From assembly GCA_029204225.1 (NCBI GenBank), contig CM055103.1, positions 6,076,852-6,140,851 of the forward strand: DNA of 64,000 nt, written 5' to 3'. The notes below the pieces were generated by a model. That model saw only the letters and a list, made by a program, of their open reading frames with translations. It was not told where the DNA came from and did not search any database. This document shows positions 10,901 through 23,315 of the stretch, piece by piece. Within the stretch, counting starts at the first letter, position 1. Every line of letters begins with the position of its first letter. The position numbers and the translations under genes were made by a program. Origin of the DNA: Diphasiastrum complanatum (Eukaryota; Streptophyta; Lycopodiopsida; Lycopodiales; Lycopodiaceae).

Positions 10901-11589
10901 AAAAATATGTGTGGCAATGTAGTTCATGCCTGTTTGTGTGATTTAGCTGCTTTATCAACATTCTCACTCACATTCACCCCCATCTCACACACGCCAAATT
11001 GTTTTTTTGGGTCAAAAAACTTTGCGTGGATTATCCACGCATGGATACCTCGTGGATATAAAAAAAAAATTTATCCACGCCATATCCACGGCCCCAATTC
11101 TTTGGATTTTGTGTGGGTAAAAAAATACGCGTGGATTGTCCACACGTGGATATTTTGCCACGCAATATCCATGCGAAAGCCGAGCCTAATTTTTTTGCAT
11201 CTTACTATGGCGTGGATCATCCATGTGTGGATAATCCATGCTAAAATCAAATTCCCCTTTCTGAGTCCGGTCGTCGGATGTTAGGTCGGCTGCCTGTTGT
11301 CAGAGCTGGCGTGGAAGATCCATGCGTGGATAATCCGCGCGATTTGAATTTCACGGTCACCGGTGAATCATGGACAATTGTTGCCTGAAATGATAGCCTT
11401 GTGGACCATCCACGCGATTGTATCCACTCCAATCCATGACTATATCGATGCGAAAAAAAATTTCTTCGTGCGACCTCCTTTGTATTGTGTGTTGATATTT
11501 GCTTCTTGTGTTCTTGTGGTTGTTCAGAGCAAATTCGATTGTTGTTAATTGGAAGTTTGTCAAACAAACATCTGTTTGTGATTTTCATG

Positions 11590-12624
11590 TACTTCTACAG
11601 ACTGTCAGAAGACTAGTGTCTTTTTGTAGAGTATGCAATTGTACAAGTATTTACACATAACATATGAATGAATCTAGATTAGCAAAGAGATCAGGGATGG
11701 AGAGGATAGAAATCCAACGAAGCTCACTTATATGGCAAATACATTGCAAGTTGATTCATGTTTTCATGAAGAAATTTCACTGCCCACAACCAAATCCATG
11801 TGAAAAAGAGACTCAATATACTTTCTAAAACAAAATGTCACAAACACACATTTAGGGCATGTTAAAACTTGAAAAATGCATGACAAGAAGTGCACCAAAA
11901 AGTGACTTTGATGAGTCAATATTGACATCAAACAACCGCAACACTCTCTCCATGCAAAGAGAAGCATAGGCAAGAGGGAAGCTCAAGGATGATTCTTGCA
12001 AAACATTCGATTCACTTGTGCAAGTTGCAATGTGTTAGCACAATGAGAAGAGCAAGAGATTATCAAAAAGAATATCACACAAGATGAAAAAGACTCACAT
12101 TGCAAAGACTCCAAGAAGTCAATTGTGTGTTTTCAAGCAAATGATAAAAAGCATCTTGACTTGATGAATTTTTAGTCATGAAAATCTAGGTTTTTGGTGA
12201 AGTACCCGGAAACTACTATTTTAGAGAAAATTTTAGCGAGTGACCAAATGACACATTTGATGCTCTAAATAGCTATGCTAACATGGAGAATGTTTTCAAG
12301 AGTTCTCTCTTGATTCGGAAAACATTCATCATCTATGTTATTGTCTTCTTCTAGCTCTTCTCCTCTTGATATCTTGATTTTTAATGTGTAGAATGGTAAT
12401 TTTTTGGTTGTTCTTGAGTTCGCACATATGAAGGTTGATGTACCACTATTTTTGTATGGATAGAGACATAATAGTGATTTTAATGAGATTTACATGTATT
12501 TCCATGTTCTAGCATGTTAGATGCATGATTTTCTACATTGTTGATGAACTAGATGTGCACTCAAATTTACCTCTAGATCTAATTGATTCATTAAGCATGT
12601 TTTGGATCTAATTTTTTTTCACAC
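11590..12624 (+). repeat. Putative 5' LTR/leader of Copia-3 (left edge unknown)
   Basis: The right edge is fixed by the primer site at 12625. No second copy of this LTR is in the window, so the left edge cannot be set. The sequence is AT-rich with no coding frame. The assignment rests only on position upstream of a primer site and gag. Confidence 0.35.
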
Positions 12625-12636
12625 TGGTATCGGAGC
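12625..12636 (+). other. Primer-binding site of Copia-3
   Basis: TGGTATCGGAGC differs by one base from the standard initiator-Met tRNA primer site TGGTATCAGAGC. It lies about 600 bases before gag in the same orientation. Confidence 0.7.
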
Positions 12637-13225
12637 CTTGTTGTAGGCTAAATTTGGAGCATTTGTCATCTAGTGGAGTATTTGAGAGCACCATCAATTC
12701 TAGAGGGAGTTGGAGTGGTTACTATTTCAAATCAAGCATTTTCAACTATATGAAGTGGATCTTTGTGATCCTAAACTCATTTTAGGTCAAATCACTTGGA
12801 GTAGGCCATTCTTTGATTCTACTTATTAGAAGTTGGAGACAAAAAATGCACATGGTTGTAAAACTAGCATTCTATTAGAATTTGTATCAAGATTTTAGCT
12901 CATGCATATAGCTTGTGATTTTGTTTTTAATAGTATTTTTGATGAAATCATAAAAGTTGGATAGTATCTCTTGTGATAAAGGATCTGATATTTTTAAGAG
13001 TGTGTTTCAAGTTTGGTTTAGTTCAAAAATTCTAATGTAGTTTGATCAAGTGTGATTAATAGCCAATCAATCCTATGTGCTAGATTTGCTAGCTTTTTGG
13101 AGAGAGAGAGAGGATAGATAGGTTCCATATCTTTGTTATATCATTTGTTGAGGATCAAGATAATGCTTAGTGCATTAGAACAGGTTTGCAGAATTGAATC
13201 AGTCATTGCAACATCTTGAGGCTTC

Positions 13226-14110
13226 ATGTTGGAGAGCAATGATAGGCTTACCTCAAGCAACTATTCAACTTGGAAGGTGAGGATGGAGTCCTTGCTAGAG
13301 ATGAATGAGTTATAGATATTGTTGTAGGTGTGGAGGGGAAAGCTTTGGCACCTCAAGAGCAATTGAGGTATGATGGGAGGGCAAAGAAAGCTCTTCATGT
13401 TATCAAGATATATGTGACTAATGAAATTCTCAAAGAAGTTTGTAAGTGCACTGCATCTAGTGAAGCTTGGGACACCTTAAAGAAGGTTTATGAATCCAAG
13501 TCTACATCAAGGGTGCTAGCTTAGGAGGCAAATCTTTGAATGTCTTCAAAAGAAGGATGAAAGTGCTCATGCTTTTGTTCTGAAAGTTAAAGCTTTGAAC
13601 GATGAATTAGCATGTATTGGAGAGAGCATTAAGGATGTTGAGCTTATGCAAGTAGTTGTTAATGGCTTATTGGATGAACATGCTAACTTGGTGCAAAGTT
13701 TTGCAATTCAAAAGTCATTGCCAAGTATGGAGAGGACTTGCAAGAGGTCTTGGTGTCCAAAGAGTTTAGACTCCAAGCAAGAGGAGGACCATCTTCTACA
13801 TCTCAAGTTGGAGAGAAGGAAGCTATGTTCTCAAAAGAGGCAACTTTAAAGGAAAGGGCAAAAGCAAATGGTCTAAAGGGCAAGATGAATGTGAGCCTTC
13901 TACTTTTGTTGAAAAGAAGAAAGATAGATCAAAGAAAAAATGTTTCTATTGTGGAGTCAAAGGACATTTTGCTAGTGATTGCTTCAAGAAGAAAAGAGAT
14001 AAAAGTGAGAAGCAAAACAATCAAACTCTAGATGAGGATGTTGTTGATGAACAGAAGAGTCAAATGATTCCTTTGTTATGTCTTCATGCTTGTTGGCTAG
14101 TCATGGATTA
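13226..14110 (+). pseudogene. Copia-3 gag with intact zinc knuckle
   Basis: Starts MLESNDRLTSSNYSTWKVRM, a typical DUF4219/UBN2 gag opening, and has a stop after LLEMNEL. It resumes at 13330 (EGKALAPQEQLRYDGRAKKA, then SSEAWDTLKKVYESKS), has further breaks, and continues ALNDELACIGESIKDVELMQ. The zinc knuckle near 13942 is complete: CFYCGVKGHFASDC (CX2CX4HX4C). After it comes SFVMSSCLLASHGLSK, the usual run into the protease. This gag lineage differs from the other copia gags in the window, so Copia-3 is a separate family. Confidence 0.8.
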
Positions 14111-14116
14111 AGCAAG

Positions 14117-14966
14117 TGACTGACGTGTCGTAGATCACCATGCACTAAGCTGAAACAAGATAGAATCAATAGCATTCTTGCAATAACAGTAATAAATGGC
14201 ACAATAAATTATGTACATCAAATAATTGGATGGACAATACATTTATACACAGCTACAACATCGCTGTGTGAATCATTGACATAGAAATGTCAGCTACTGT
14301 GAATCACTAACATAGAAATATTAGCTACTATTATCTACTACAAAAAGAAACGTGAATCCATAGCAGTGTTGCGCTCCAAGGAGGAGGGTGGTGTGCCACA
14401 ATGTAGAATACTACAAAAAAATTAGTGATGGAAGGCGAAAACATCACAGTAGTAATACTACATGAATCACTGACATAGAAATGTCAGCTGCTATTGACTA
14501 TTGCAAGAAGAACGTGAATGCAAAGCAGGTTCGTCTTAATAAGGAAGAAGCCCGGTCTGTCAATATATAGAAGAGACTGCTAATGAGTTAGTTGGATTAA
14601 CTTACAAGATTTGCTTAGAGGCAACAACAGATTGATTTGTCAGAGATTTTATCTGGTTGTGACATATGTACCGTTGAGCCGCCAATTTGATTACATCAAC
14701 TTTTGAGAGTTGGCACTGACATCGACTTTTAAAGAAGTCGGATAGTCGATTTCGGAGACAAACTTCAATGTCGAGGAAGTCGATGAGTGGAAGTTCGACA
14801 AACTTCGATGTCGGACTCAGAAGTTGGACAAGGTTGAGAAGTTGAAGACTTCGGACAAGTCGGAGACTTCGGATAAGTCGAGTGTTACTCTCATGTCTTC
14901 AATAAGTTGACTTCGGCTAAGTCAATGTCGGGCTCAGAACCAGAGTTGTATTTTGTTTTGCCAACA
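14117..14966 (-). repeat. LTR-like insertion between Copia-3 gag and protease
   Basis: This segment interrupts the Copia-3 polyprotein just before the place where the protease DSGA would lie. On the minus strand it begins TGTTGGCAAAAC, a typical copia LTR start. It contains an imperfect internal duplication (TGACATAGAAATGTCAGCT at about 14278 and 14470) and a cluster of AAGTCGGA/ACTTCGGA words (14700-14950). The left end and a target-site duplication could not be established, so a solo LTR is an inference. Some Copia-3 sequence appears to have been lost at the site. Confidence 0.5.
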
Positions 14967-15009
14967 GTTCTGCATGAAGGTAATGAATAGAACCTCATTA
15001 CTAGTTGAA

Positions 15010-15290
<281 letters not shown>

Positions 15291-16374
15291 ACAATTTGTG
15301 GGTTTTGTTACATTTTTTGATGTAAACACTTGTATATTGTTATGAATGATTGCATTCTCTATACAAAAGTCTTGCTTGAGGCCTGGTTGTGTTGTGGAAT
15401 GAATGCATATCAAATTTATCGACTAGATCTTGTGTACTCATTGACAATTTATCATTTCTGAAATTTATTGTAACAAAGAAATGACAAATAAAAGGTTTAG
15501 TACTTTTTGTAGACTAAATCCCTCATTATGCTAAAAACAAAACTACTTCAAGAAGGTAAAGAGTATGGTGTCAATGATAGCCTCTTGCTCACATTTTTTG
15601 TTAGCATTATTTTCTTTTCTTTTTGCAAATTTTTACAGTCGGATTTTCGTCCCCCTCTCTTCCTACAACCCTCACAACTTATCCTCCAATTGTTAGTCCC
15701 ATAACAAAATTATTGTAACAAAAAGGAGTAAGCAAATACCAATAAGTCCCACACAATAATTTTTGTCCTATGGATTTGGGGTTTAGAAAATTAGCATTAA
15801 TTGGAGCGTTTATTGCATGCAATGTATGCCTTGTTGACATGATATATTGGAAATTCCAAAAACATTTATTTCATATGATTTGCCAATACTTTAGAGCATG
15901 TTTTTTTTTTTAAAATGATTGACGTTACATGTTTGGCTTGGAATTTATCACTAAGAGTGTTGTGATGTTCTGAAGTTTCATTCAAAGTTACATGCACATA
16001 CATGCCCATGATTGTTTTTAGTGATTCATGTAGGTTCCCTTTGCTAGGAAAGTAGATTGAGAACCCGTGATCATTTTGATGGCTAAGAGAGTGGATTGGT
16101 AACCCACAATCCTTTTCCTAGTAGCCAAACTTTTGTGCGATGGACCTACTTGCTACATGCTACTGTTGCGCTAGGCACCCTGTTGGTTGGCTACCTAGTT
16201 GTGCTAAACTAATTTGGGATAGGTGTCTACATCGCTTAGGGCACATGGTAGTTGAATGCTTGTATTGCATTTTACGACTTTTTAAAACTAAGTTAATTTT
16301 TGCATTATATACCTAGTTTCAAGAAATCATCAGCACAATTTAGTATTGTAATACGCAATGAACTTTTGCCATGA
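15291..16374. other. Unassigned AT-rich sequence
   Basis: No element hallmark or coding frame is seen. Copia-3 pol does not continue. The words GTAGATTGAGAACCC and GTGGATTGGTAACCC (16050-16105) form a weak local duplication. Confidence 0.4.
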
Positions 16375-17446
16375 ATGTTTATCCAATTCTACGAATTTTT
16401 CCGTGTCTTTACACAGTCTGCAGATTTACAAGTGTTTTTACACAATCTGCAGAAATACATGGAGTTTGACAATAGTGTCGTATTTTTCGCCTGTCAAAAA
16501 TTGCGAGTAAAGATGCAGAGTCGCATTTTTCAAAGTGCCACAAATATTAAGAAATTGACTCTGGCAAAGTGTGGGGCTACCCCAATATTAAGGAAATGAG
16601 ATTTTATGACACCGTTGCCTTTTTCGCAAAAAGCCGACACTGTCGCCTTTTTGTGTCACTGTCGCCTGTGGCAGTTTTAGTTCATTTCTGCAGAGTGACA
16701 GTTTTAGTTCATTTATGCAGACAGATTGTTTACGGCCAATTTTCACCGCTTATCGGCAATCAATTTCTGAGAAGGAACTGGATGAATGCCTGCGGACACC
16801 AGCCAACTATCAATCACATTTGATGACCTAATTACTTAGTATAAATCAGCTATTCATACATCTCTTTTTAAGTTCTAAAGCAACAGATCAACATTGTGAA
16901 TTGTGAAGGAGTTGAGTGTTATTACACAACGCTTCATGCGCTCTTATCAAGCATATCATTCATAATCAAAAAGTATGGTTGTTAGCTCTCTATCAAGCTT
17001 TCAAGCTTGAACTCTCTTGAGCATTTCAGCTCAGTCCTTTAGATAATTATTTTAGAGTTGCTATTACGCTATTGCTTATCAGCAGAGCTGTTTATTATCA
17101 GACTGATTCTCAGTTAGTCAGAGATAACTTAGTTTCTATCCGCTATTGTTTTGCGCTCATTAGCATCTGATTTTGTTTTTCTGAATCAATACTATCTTCT
17201 TATTGTGTTCAGTATATGTCAAAATGCATGCATCTCTATATTGCTTTTTTAACTGATAGAAATTGTCTGAGAATACAATACTTTATGTTTGGCTACGTAA
17301 TCACTTAGTATCTAGCAATTTCAAAGTTAGTTGCTAAAGATTGAATGTGATTTTCATCACTACTACTTTGTTTACTTTTCAATAGGCATAGTCATGCATT
17401 GGAAGTATGAAGTTTCCTCATTACATTATCTATCTTATTTTCAACA
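16375..17446 (+). repeat. 5' LTR of Copia-4 (5'-truncated)
   Basis: Aligns from TGTTTATCCAATTCT to the 3' LTR from about 21756 onward. The first ~55 bases present in the 3' LTR are missing here. It ends TTCAACA directly before the primer site. It carries CTGCAGAAATACATGGAG, AGTGTCGTATTTTTCGCC and CTGTCGCCTTTTTG modules in its first third and TAGTATAAATCA (TATA-like) near 16838. The two LTRs differ at many positions, so the insertion is old. Confidence 0.85.
16838..16849 (+). promoter_or_regulatory. TATA-like promoter core of Copia-4 LTR
   Basis: TAGTATAAATCA is conserved at the matching place in the 3' LTR (about 22220). It lies mid-LTR, as expected for the U3/R boundary of a copia element. 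Confidence 0.5.
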
Positions 17447-17458
17447 CGATATCAGAGC
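17447..17458 (+). other. Primer-binding site of Copia-4 (mutated)
   Basis: CGATATCAGAGC immediately follows the LTR terminal CA. It matches the Met-tRNA site TGGTATCAGAGC except at the first three bases, of which two are changed. Confidence 0.75.
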
Positions 17459-17652
17459 ATTGGTTCGTCTTCAGGGCCTAATACTATTTCGATATCAGAG
17501 CGAAAGCTCTAATACTTGATATCTTTCGCGATATCAAATTGATATCATATTCTTCAGTTCCTTTCATCGTTTTAGAATCAGAGTATTGATTTCATGTTGT
17601 TGACATTACTACATCTTAGTGTCATCGATACAATCGATAGACTAAGTTCCAA

Positions 17653-18480
17653 ATGGATTCTCAAAGTAAAGCTGGTCTTATTGTAGACAAGCTGAATGGA
17701 TCCAATTATCATTTGTGGAAATTTAAGATGAAGACCTTGCTAATCGCCAAGGAGTTATGAGATGTTGTTATAGGTACAGAAGTAAAATCTGAAGACGACA
17801 CAGAAGACTCAAAGTGAAAATCGAAGGATGGTAAAGCTTTTGCGCTTATTATCTTCAATATATTATATACACAGATTGGACACATAGCTGAAGCTAAAAC
17901 TTCAAAAGATGTTTGGAACATTCTGAACTCACTATATGACGTGAGGGACGTAACTACTAAGTTACATCTACTAAAGAAATTCTTCACATTCAAGATGTCT
18001 AATGGTGATTCTCTTTAGAGTCACATTAACTAGTTTAAGAATCTCTTGCAACAGATGTCGGATCAGTCATAGACAATCAAGATGCAAGTATGACATTGTT
18101 TTCAAGCTTGCCCTCTACATATGAGAACTGGGTGATGATCATATCGACAGACTTAGATTTAACTCTTACTAGAGTTATCACTATGTTGTTGCAAGAAGAC
18201 AATAGAAGAAGTCAAGAAACTTTGTCTACTTCCTCCTCTCAGGCTCTATATGTCAACAAAGGCTCTAAGCGACAGAAGCAGAAAAGCTCCAAGAAGGCTG
18301 CAACAAATCAGAAGCTAACTCAAAGTCAAGTACAGTCATCAAATCCACAGTCGAAGAAGAAGATGTTTTGCAGGTAATGCAAGCGCAATAACGATGAAAT
18401 CAAAGATTGTTGAATTCTCCAAGCGAAGAATGCAGCCAAACAACCTGATCAACAAGCAAACATAGTTTCATCATCTCCCC
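17653..18480 (+). pseudogene. Copia-4 gag
   Basis: Starts MDSQSKAGLIVDKLNGSNYH followed by LWKFKMKTLLIAKEL. UBN2-type gag with at least six stops. Several are one step from the residue kept in Copia-1: TGG to TGA in the KWK motif, and CAG to TAG in both SLQSHIN and INQFKN. The zinc knuckle near 18365 is degraded (CR, stop, CKRNNDEIKDC). The longest open part, 18090-18377, covers LPSTYENWVMIISTD. Confidence 0.85.
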
Positions 18481-18488
18481 AAGTCGAA

Positions 18489-19980
18489 GTGGATGAAGGC
18501 GCATTCATGGTCAAAGACCAAAGCGCATTTTTGGATGACTCATGGTTTCTTGATTCTGGAGCAACTCAACACATGACCAATCAAAGTGAGATTTTCGATT
18601 CCTACATGCCTTACAACACAAAAAAATTTGTTTATCTTGGTGACAATAGTACTCACACTATTGAAGGTGAAGGTACTATAAGATTGTGATTCCAGCATGA
18701 TCAATTCAAACTACTATCAAAGGTCTTATATGTTCCTAAACTCTCTACAAATCTGTCATCAGTAAGTAGAATTACAGATTTAGGTTATAAGATAGAATTC
18801 GAATCTGATCAATGCAAAATTATTGATAAGAGTAATAAGATCCTTGCACTTGGCAAGAGGCAGGGTTACTTATATAGATTGGCACATTGTTATTCTGAGT
18901 CTAGTCAAGCCTTGAAAACCTCTGTTCTAGTCAATAAAGCATTACTATGGCATCATCGCTTAGGACACTTAAATTATGCATCTGTTTTGAACATGTCCAG
19001 ACAATCCATGGTTCTTGATCTCGACTATCCTTCTGGTAAGGTCGATCTCCCTGTCTGTCATAGCTGCATCTTTGGAAAGCAGGCTAGGATTCCTTTTAGA
19101 TCAAACCATAGGCATGAAGCAAAAGGTCTGTTAGATGTTGTTCATACAAATATATGTGGACCTATATCTCCTTCATTGCTAAATGCAGATTATTTCATTA
19201 CTTTTATTCATGAATTCTTCAGCAGAATAGCTGTTTATTTCATTAAACAAAAATAAGAGGCTTTCATCAAATTTAGACAATTCAAAGAGTATGCTGAGAA
19301 TCAAACTAGCAAATGAATCAAAACACTGAGGTCAGATAACGGGAGAGAATAGATCTCCATCAAATTCAAGGATTATTGCCTTAATAACGACATTGAACAA
19401 CAATACATTACCTCCTATTCACCTCAGTCAAATGGTCTTGCTGAGAGAAAGAACAAAATCTTAGTTGAATCGGCAAAGTGCATGTTATCACACGCAACAC
19501 TTCCGAAGTCCTTTTGGACTGAAGCTGTCTCAACAACAACTTATATTCAGAACAAATGTCCTACTAAAGGTCTCTCAGACAAAACACCATTCGAAGTTTG
19601 GACAGGTACCAAACCTTCCTTATCAAACCTACGAGTTTTTGGGTGTACTGCTTTTGCGCAGATACCTTGTGATCTCAGGAAGAAGCTCGACTTCCAAAGT
19701 ATCAAATGTATTTTCATCAGCTACACTACATCAAATCAAGCCTACAAGTTGTTCGATCCCATCAAGTCAAAGATATTCACTAGCTGGGATGTCATCTTCT
19801 TCGAAGATCAGTTTCAAGACCTCAAGGGAAAAGGCAAAGAAGCCCACATAGCTGACTCTTCGATTTCATCCGACATATTAAACTTTCAAGTTCCTCAGTT
19901 GACTATTCTCATTGAAGGTCCAAGCTCTTCTACTTTTGATGAACAAAAAGTCAACGGCAAATCAAAAGATGATGATTTGT
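18489..19980 (+). pseudogene. Copia-4 protease and integrase
   Basis: The retropepsin active site WFLDSGATQHM (18543-18575) is intact. The flap region VYLGDNSTHTIEGEGTI and KVLYVPKLSTNLSSV follow. The integrase zinc-binding segment WHHRLGHLNYA...CHSCIFGKQ keeps HHCC. In the core, the first aspartate of HTDICGP is asparagine, and FITFIDEFF has become FITFIHEFF. The second segment reads RSDNGRE then a stop, and NGLAERKN keeps the glutamate. The C-terminal domain (NLRVFGCTAFAQIP) is open at 19482-19982. The protease looks intact; the integrase is dead. Confidence 0.85.
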
Positions 19981-20099
19981 AGTTAAGCAACTACAGTATG
20001 ATGAAAATGATCAACTTCCTCTATTACCTAGAAGATCTTCAAGAGCAAGCAAACCACCTAACCGATATATCGACGAGTCTGTAGCCTACCTTGTTTAGG

Positions 20100-21680
20100 A
20101 GCCGACGTCTATCCAAGAGGAACTCAGTCAGCCTTATTCAGATCTCTAGAAAGAAGCTATGGATAAAGAATATTCATCTCTTATCAAGAACTAGACATGG
20201 ATAATTGTCAAATTACCTACTAGTAGAAACGTAGTTGATTGCAAATGGATTTTCAAAGTCAAGTACAATGCAAATGGAAGCATCAATAGGAGAAAGACAC
20301 AACTTGTCACCAGAGGATTTTCTCAGGTATACAACGTCGACTACATTGAGACCTTTAGTCCAATAGTCAAGCATTCTTCTATTCGACTTTTGCTATCATT
20401 TGTCACTGCAACAGATTTGAAAATACATCAAATGGATGTATAGACAACACATCTCAATGGAGTTATCGAAGAAGACATTTACATGGTGCAACTTGAAAGT
20501 TATATTATCGAGAGTAAACACAATCATGTGTGTAAACTCCATAAGGCACTTTATGGCTTGAAGAAATCTGCTCGAGCATGGTTTCAAAGGACCAATACTT
20601 TTCTTATTGATCACGACTACACACCTAGCTCTTTAAATTCAAATGTTTACTTCAAAGTAGTGCATCATTTTTTTATTATTATCACTTTAACGTGGATGAT
20701 ACATTGTCTTTCAGCAACAGTACTGATCTAATAAAAGAGGCCAAGACAATGCTATCTTCCAAATTCGACATGATCGATCTGGATGAAGCTCATTTTTGCC
20801 TTGGTATACAAATCTACAGAGACAGAAAACAGAAGTTGGTGGTCTACATTACACAACAAAGGTACATCTACAACATGTTAGTCAGATATAATATGATTAA
20901 TTGCAAGTTAACTCTCTCACCAATGGAACCAGGTCTCATATTGTCAAAGGACCAGTGTCCCCAAACAATTCATGAGAAGCAGCAGATGCATGAGTATCCT
21001 TACCATTCTATTATAGGATCTCTTATGTATACCATGATCTGTACCAGGCCAAACATAGCTTTTGCAGTCAGCTCTCTCAGTCAGTTTATGACTAATCGTG
21101 GTGTAACACATTGGAAGGCTCTTATCAGAGTCATGAGATATCTTCGAGCTACTATGGACTTTTGCATTTGTTTTGGAATAGTCGGCAACGACAAACTCAA
21201 TTTACTCAGTGGTTACAGAGATGCAAGTTGGGTAGGAGATCTAGACACTCGTAAATCCACTTTTGGATTTATATTCTTCCTCAACAATGGTCCAATTTCT
21301 TGGAACAGTCACAAGCAATCTTCAATAGCTCTATCTTCCACTGAATCAGAGTATATCGCAACCTCTCAAGCTACAAAGGAAGCAACTGGTTGAGGAAGTT
21401 ACTCTTAGATATCGATCTGAATCAATATTCTACGATGACATTATTTTGTGATAATTAAAGTGCCATTGCTTTATCAGCCAACCCTAGATCTCATTCTAGG
21501 AGTAAGCACATTGAGTTGAAGTATCATTTTGTCAGAAGCAAAGTTCTCAATGAAGAGGTCAGATTGTAGTACTGTAGAATGCAAGGTATGACAATATATA
21601 TGTTTACCAAAGCATTAAGTTTGGAAGCACATAGAAGGTTTTGTATAGAACGAAGTTTGAAGGTCAAGGCATTCAAGGAT
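20100..21680 (+). pseudogene. Copia-4 reverse transcriptase and RNase H
   Basis: The RT start (WKEAMDKEYSSLIKN pattern) runs from about 20140. WIFKVKYNANGSINRRK and FSQVYNVDYIETFSP follow. At the palm active site a one-base frameshift splits the frame exactly at YVDD: the coding becomes N-VDD-T in one frame while the upstream frame reads into TWMIHCL. Copia-5 keeps YVDDT at the same place. RNase H (21180-21390) keeps ASWVGD and STESEYIA, with a stop at the CDN region. The tail KHIELKYHFVRSKVL leads to the polypurine tract. Confidence 0.85.
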
Positions 21681-21684
21681 TCAG

Positions 21685-21694
21685 ATTAAGGGGG
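21685..21694 (+). other. Polypurine tract of Copia-4
   Basis: ATTAAGGGGG directly precedes the 3' LTR start TGTTGAATTA. Similar TTAAGGGGGAG tracts precede the LTRs of Copia-6 and Copia-11. Confidence 0.75.
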
Positions 21695-22388
21695 TGTTGA
21701 ATTATTCTCCTTCTTACTAATTGACTAATCGATTTTAATCCTCATCCATTGTTTATCCAGTTTTGCAGATTTTTCCTTGTCTTTACACAGTTTGTAGATT
21801 TACAAGTGTTTTTACATAGTCTGCAGAAATACATGGAGTTTGACAACAGTGTCGTATTTTTCGCCTATTAGGAATTGCGACTAAAAATGTAGAGTCGCAT
21901 TTCTCGCATTTTTCAAAGTGCCTCAAATGTTAAGAAAATGACTCTGGCAAAGTGTGGAGCTCCCCAATATTAAGGAAATGAGATTTTATGACACTATCGC
22001 CTTTTTCGAAAAAAACCAATATTGTCGTCTTTTTGAGACATTGTCGCTTGTGGCAGTTTTAGTTCATTTCTGCAGAGTGACAGTTTTAGTTCATTTATGC
22101 AGACAGATGGTTTATAGCCAATTTTCACCGCTTATCAACAATCAATATCTGAGAAGGAATTGGATGAATGCCAACAGACACTAGCCAACTAGCAATCGCA
22201 TTTGACGACCTAATTACTTAGTATAAATCAACTGTTCATACATCTCTTTTTAAGTTCTAAAGCAACAGATCAACATTGTGAATTGTGAAGGAGTTGAGTG
22301 TTATTACACGACGCTTCATGGGATCTTATCAAGCAGATCATTCATAATAAAAAAGTATTGTTGTTAGCTCTCTATCAAGCTTTCAGTA
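21695..22388 (+). repeat. 3' LTR of Copia-4, truncated at the Copia-5 junction
   Basis: Starts TGTTGAATTATTCTCC after the polypurine tract and aligns to the 5' LTR to AAGCTTTCA at 22388. There it meets the inverted, also truncated, LTR of Copia-5. The last ~400 bases of the LTR are missing. Confidence 0.85.

Positions 22389-23315
<927 letters not shown>

Larger units (their letters stand above)
10270..11440. repeat. Cluster of GCGTGGAT / ATCCACGC palindromic motifs
   Basis: About ten copies of GTGGAT or ATCCAC, often arranged as near-perfect palindromes. The clearest is GCGTGGATTATCCACGC near 11024, an odd-centred 17-bp palindrome. Others lie near 10305, 11075, 11140, 11210, 11230, 11310, 11330 and 11405. 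The intervening sequence is not repeated, so it is not a simple tandem array. Confidence 0.6.
16375..22388 (+). mobile_element. Copia-4: longest recognisable copia element
   Basis: Order: 5' LTR (16375-17446), primer site, gag, protease, GAG-pre-integrase, integrase, linker, RT, RNase H, polypurine tract and partial 3' LTR (21695-22388). About 6.0 kb, with every copia domain represented. The 5' LTR lacks its first ~55 bases and the 3' LTR lacks its last ~400. Numerous stops and frameshifts make it non-autonomous. It is the reference for Copia-1 and Copia-5 of the same family. Confidence 0.9.

Noticed and set aside
11020-11440. TTATCCAC words resembling bacterial DnaA boxes
   Set aside because: The window is eukaryotic retrotransposon-rich DNA; the words are halves of the local GCGTGGAT palindromes and no replication gene is near.
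16569-16823. 84-codon frame, repeated at 21954-22184
   Set aside because: Apparent conservation is only because both copies are LTR sequence of Copia-4; stops and indels differ and LTRs do not encode proteins here.
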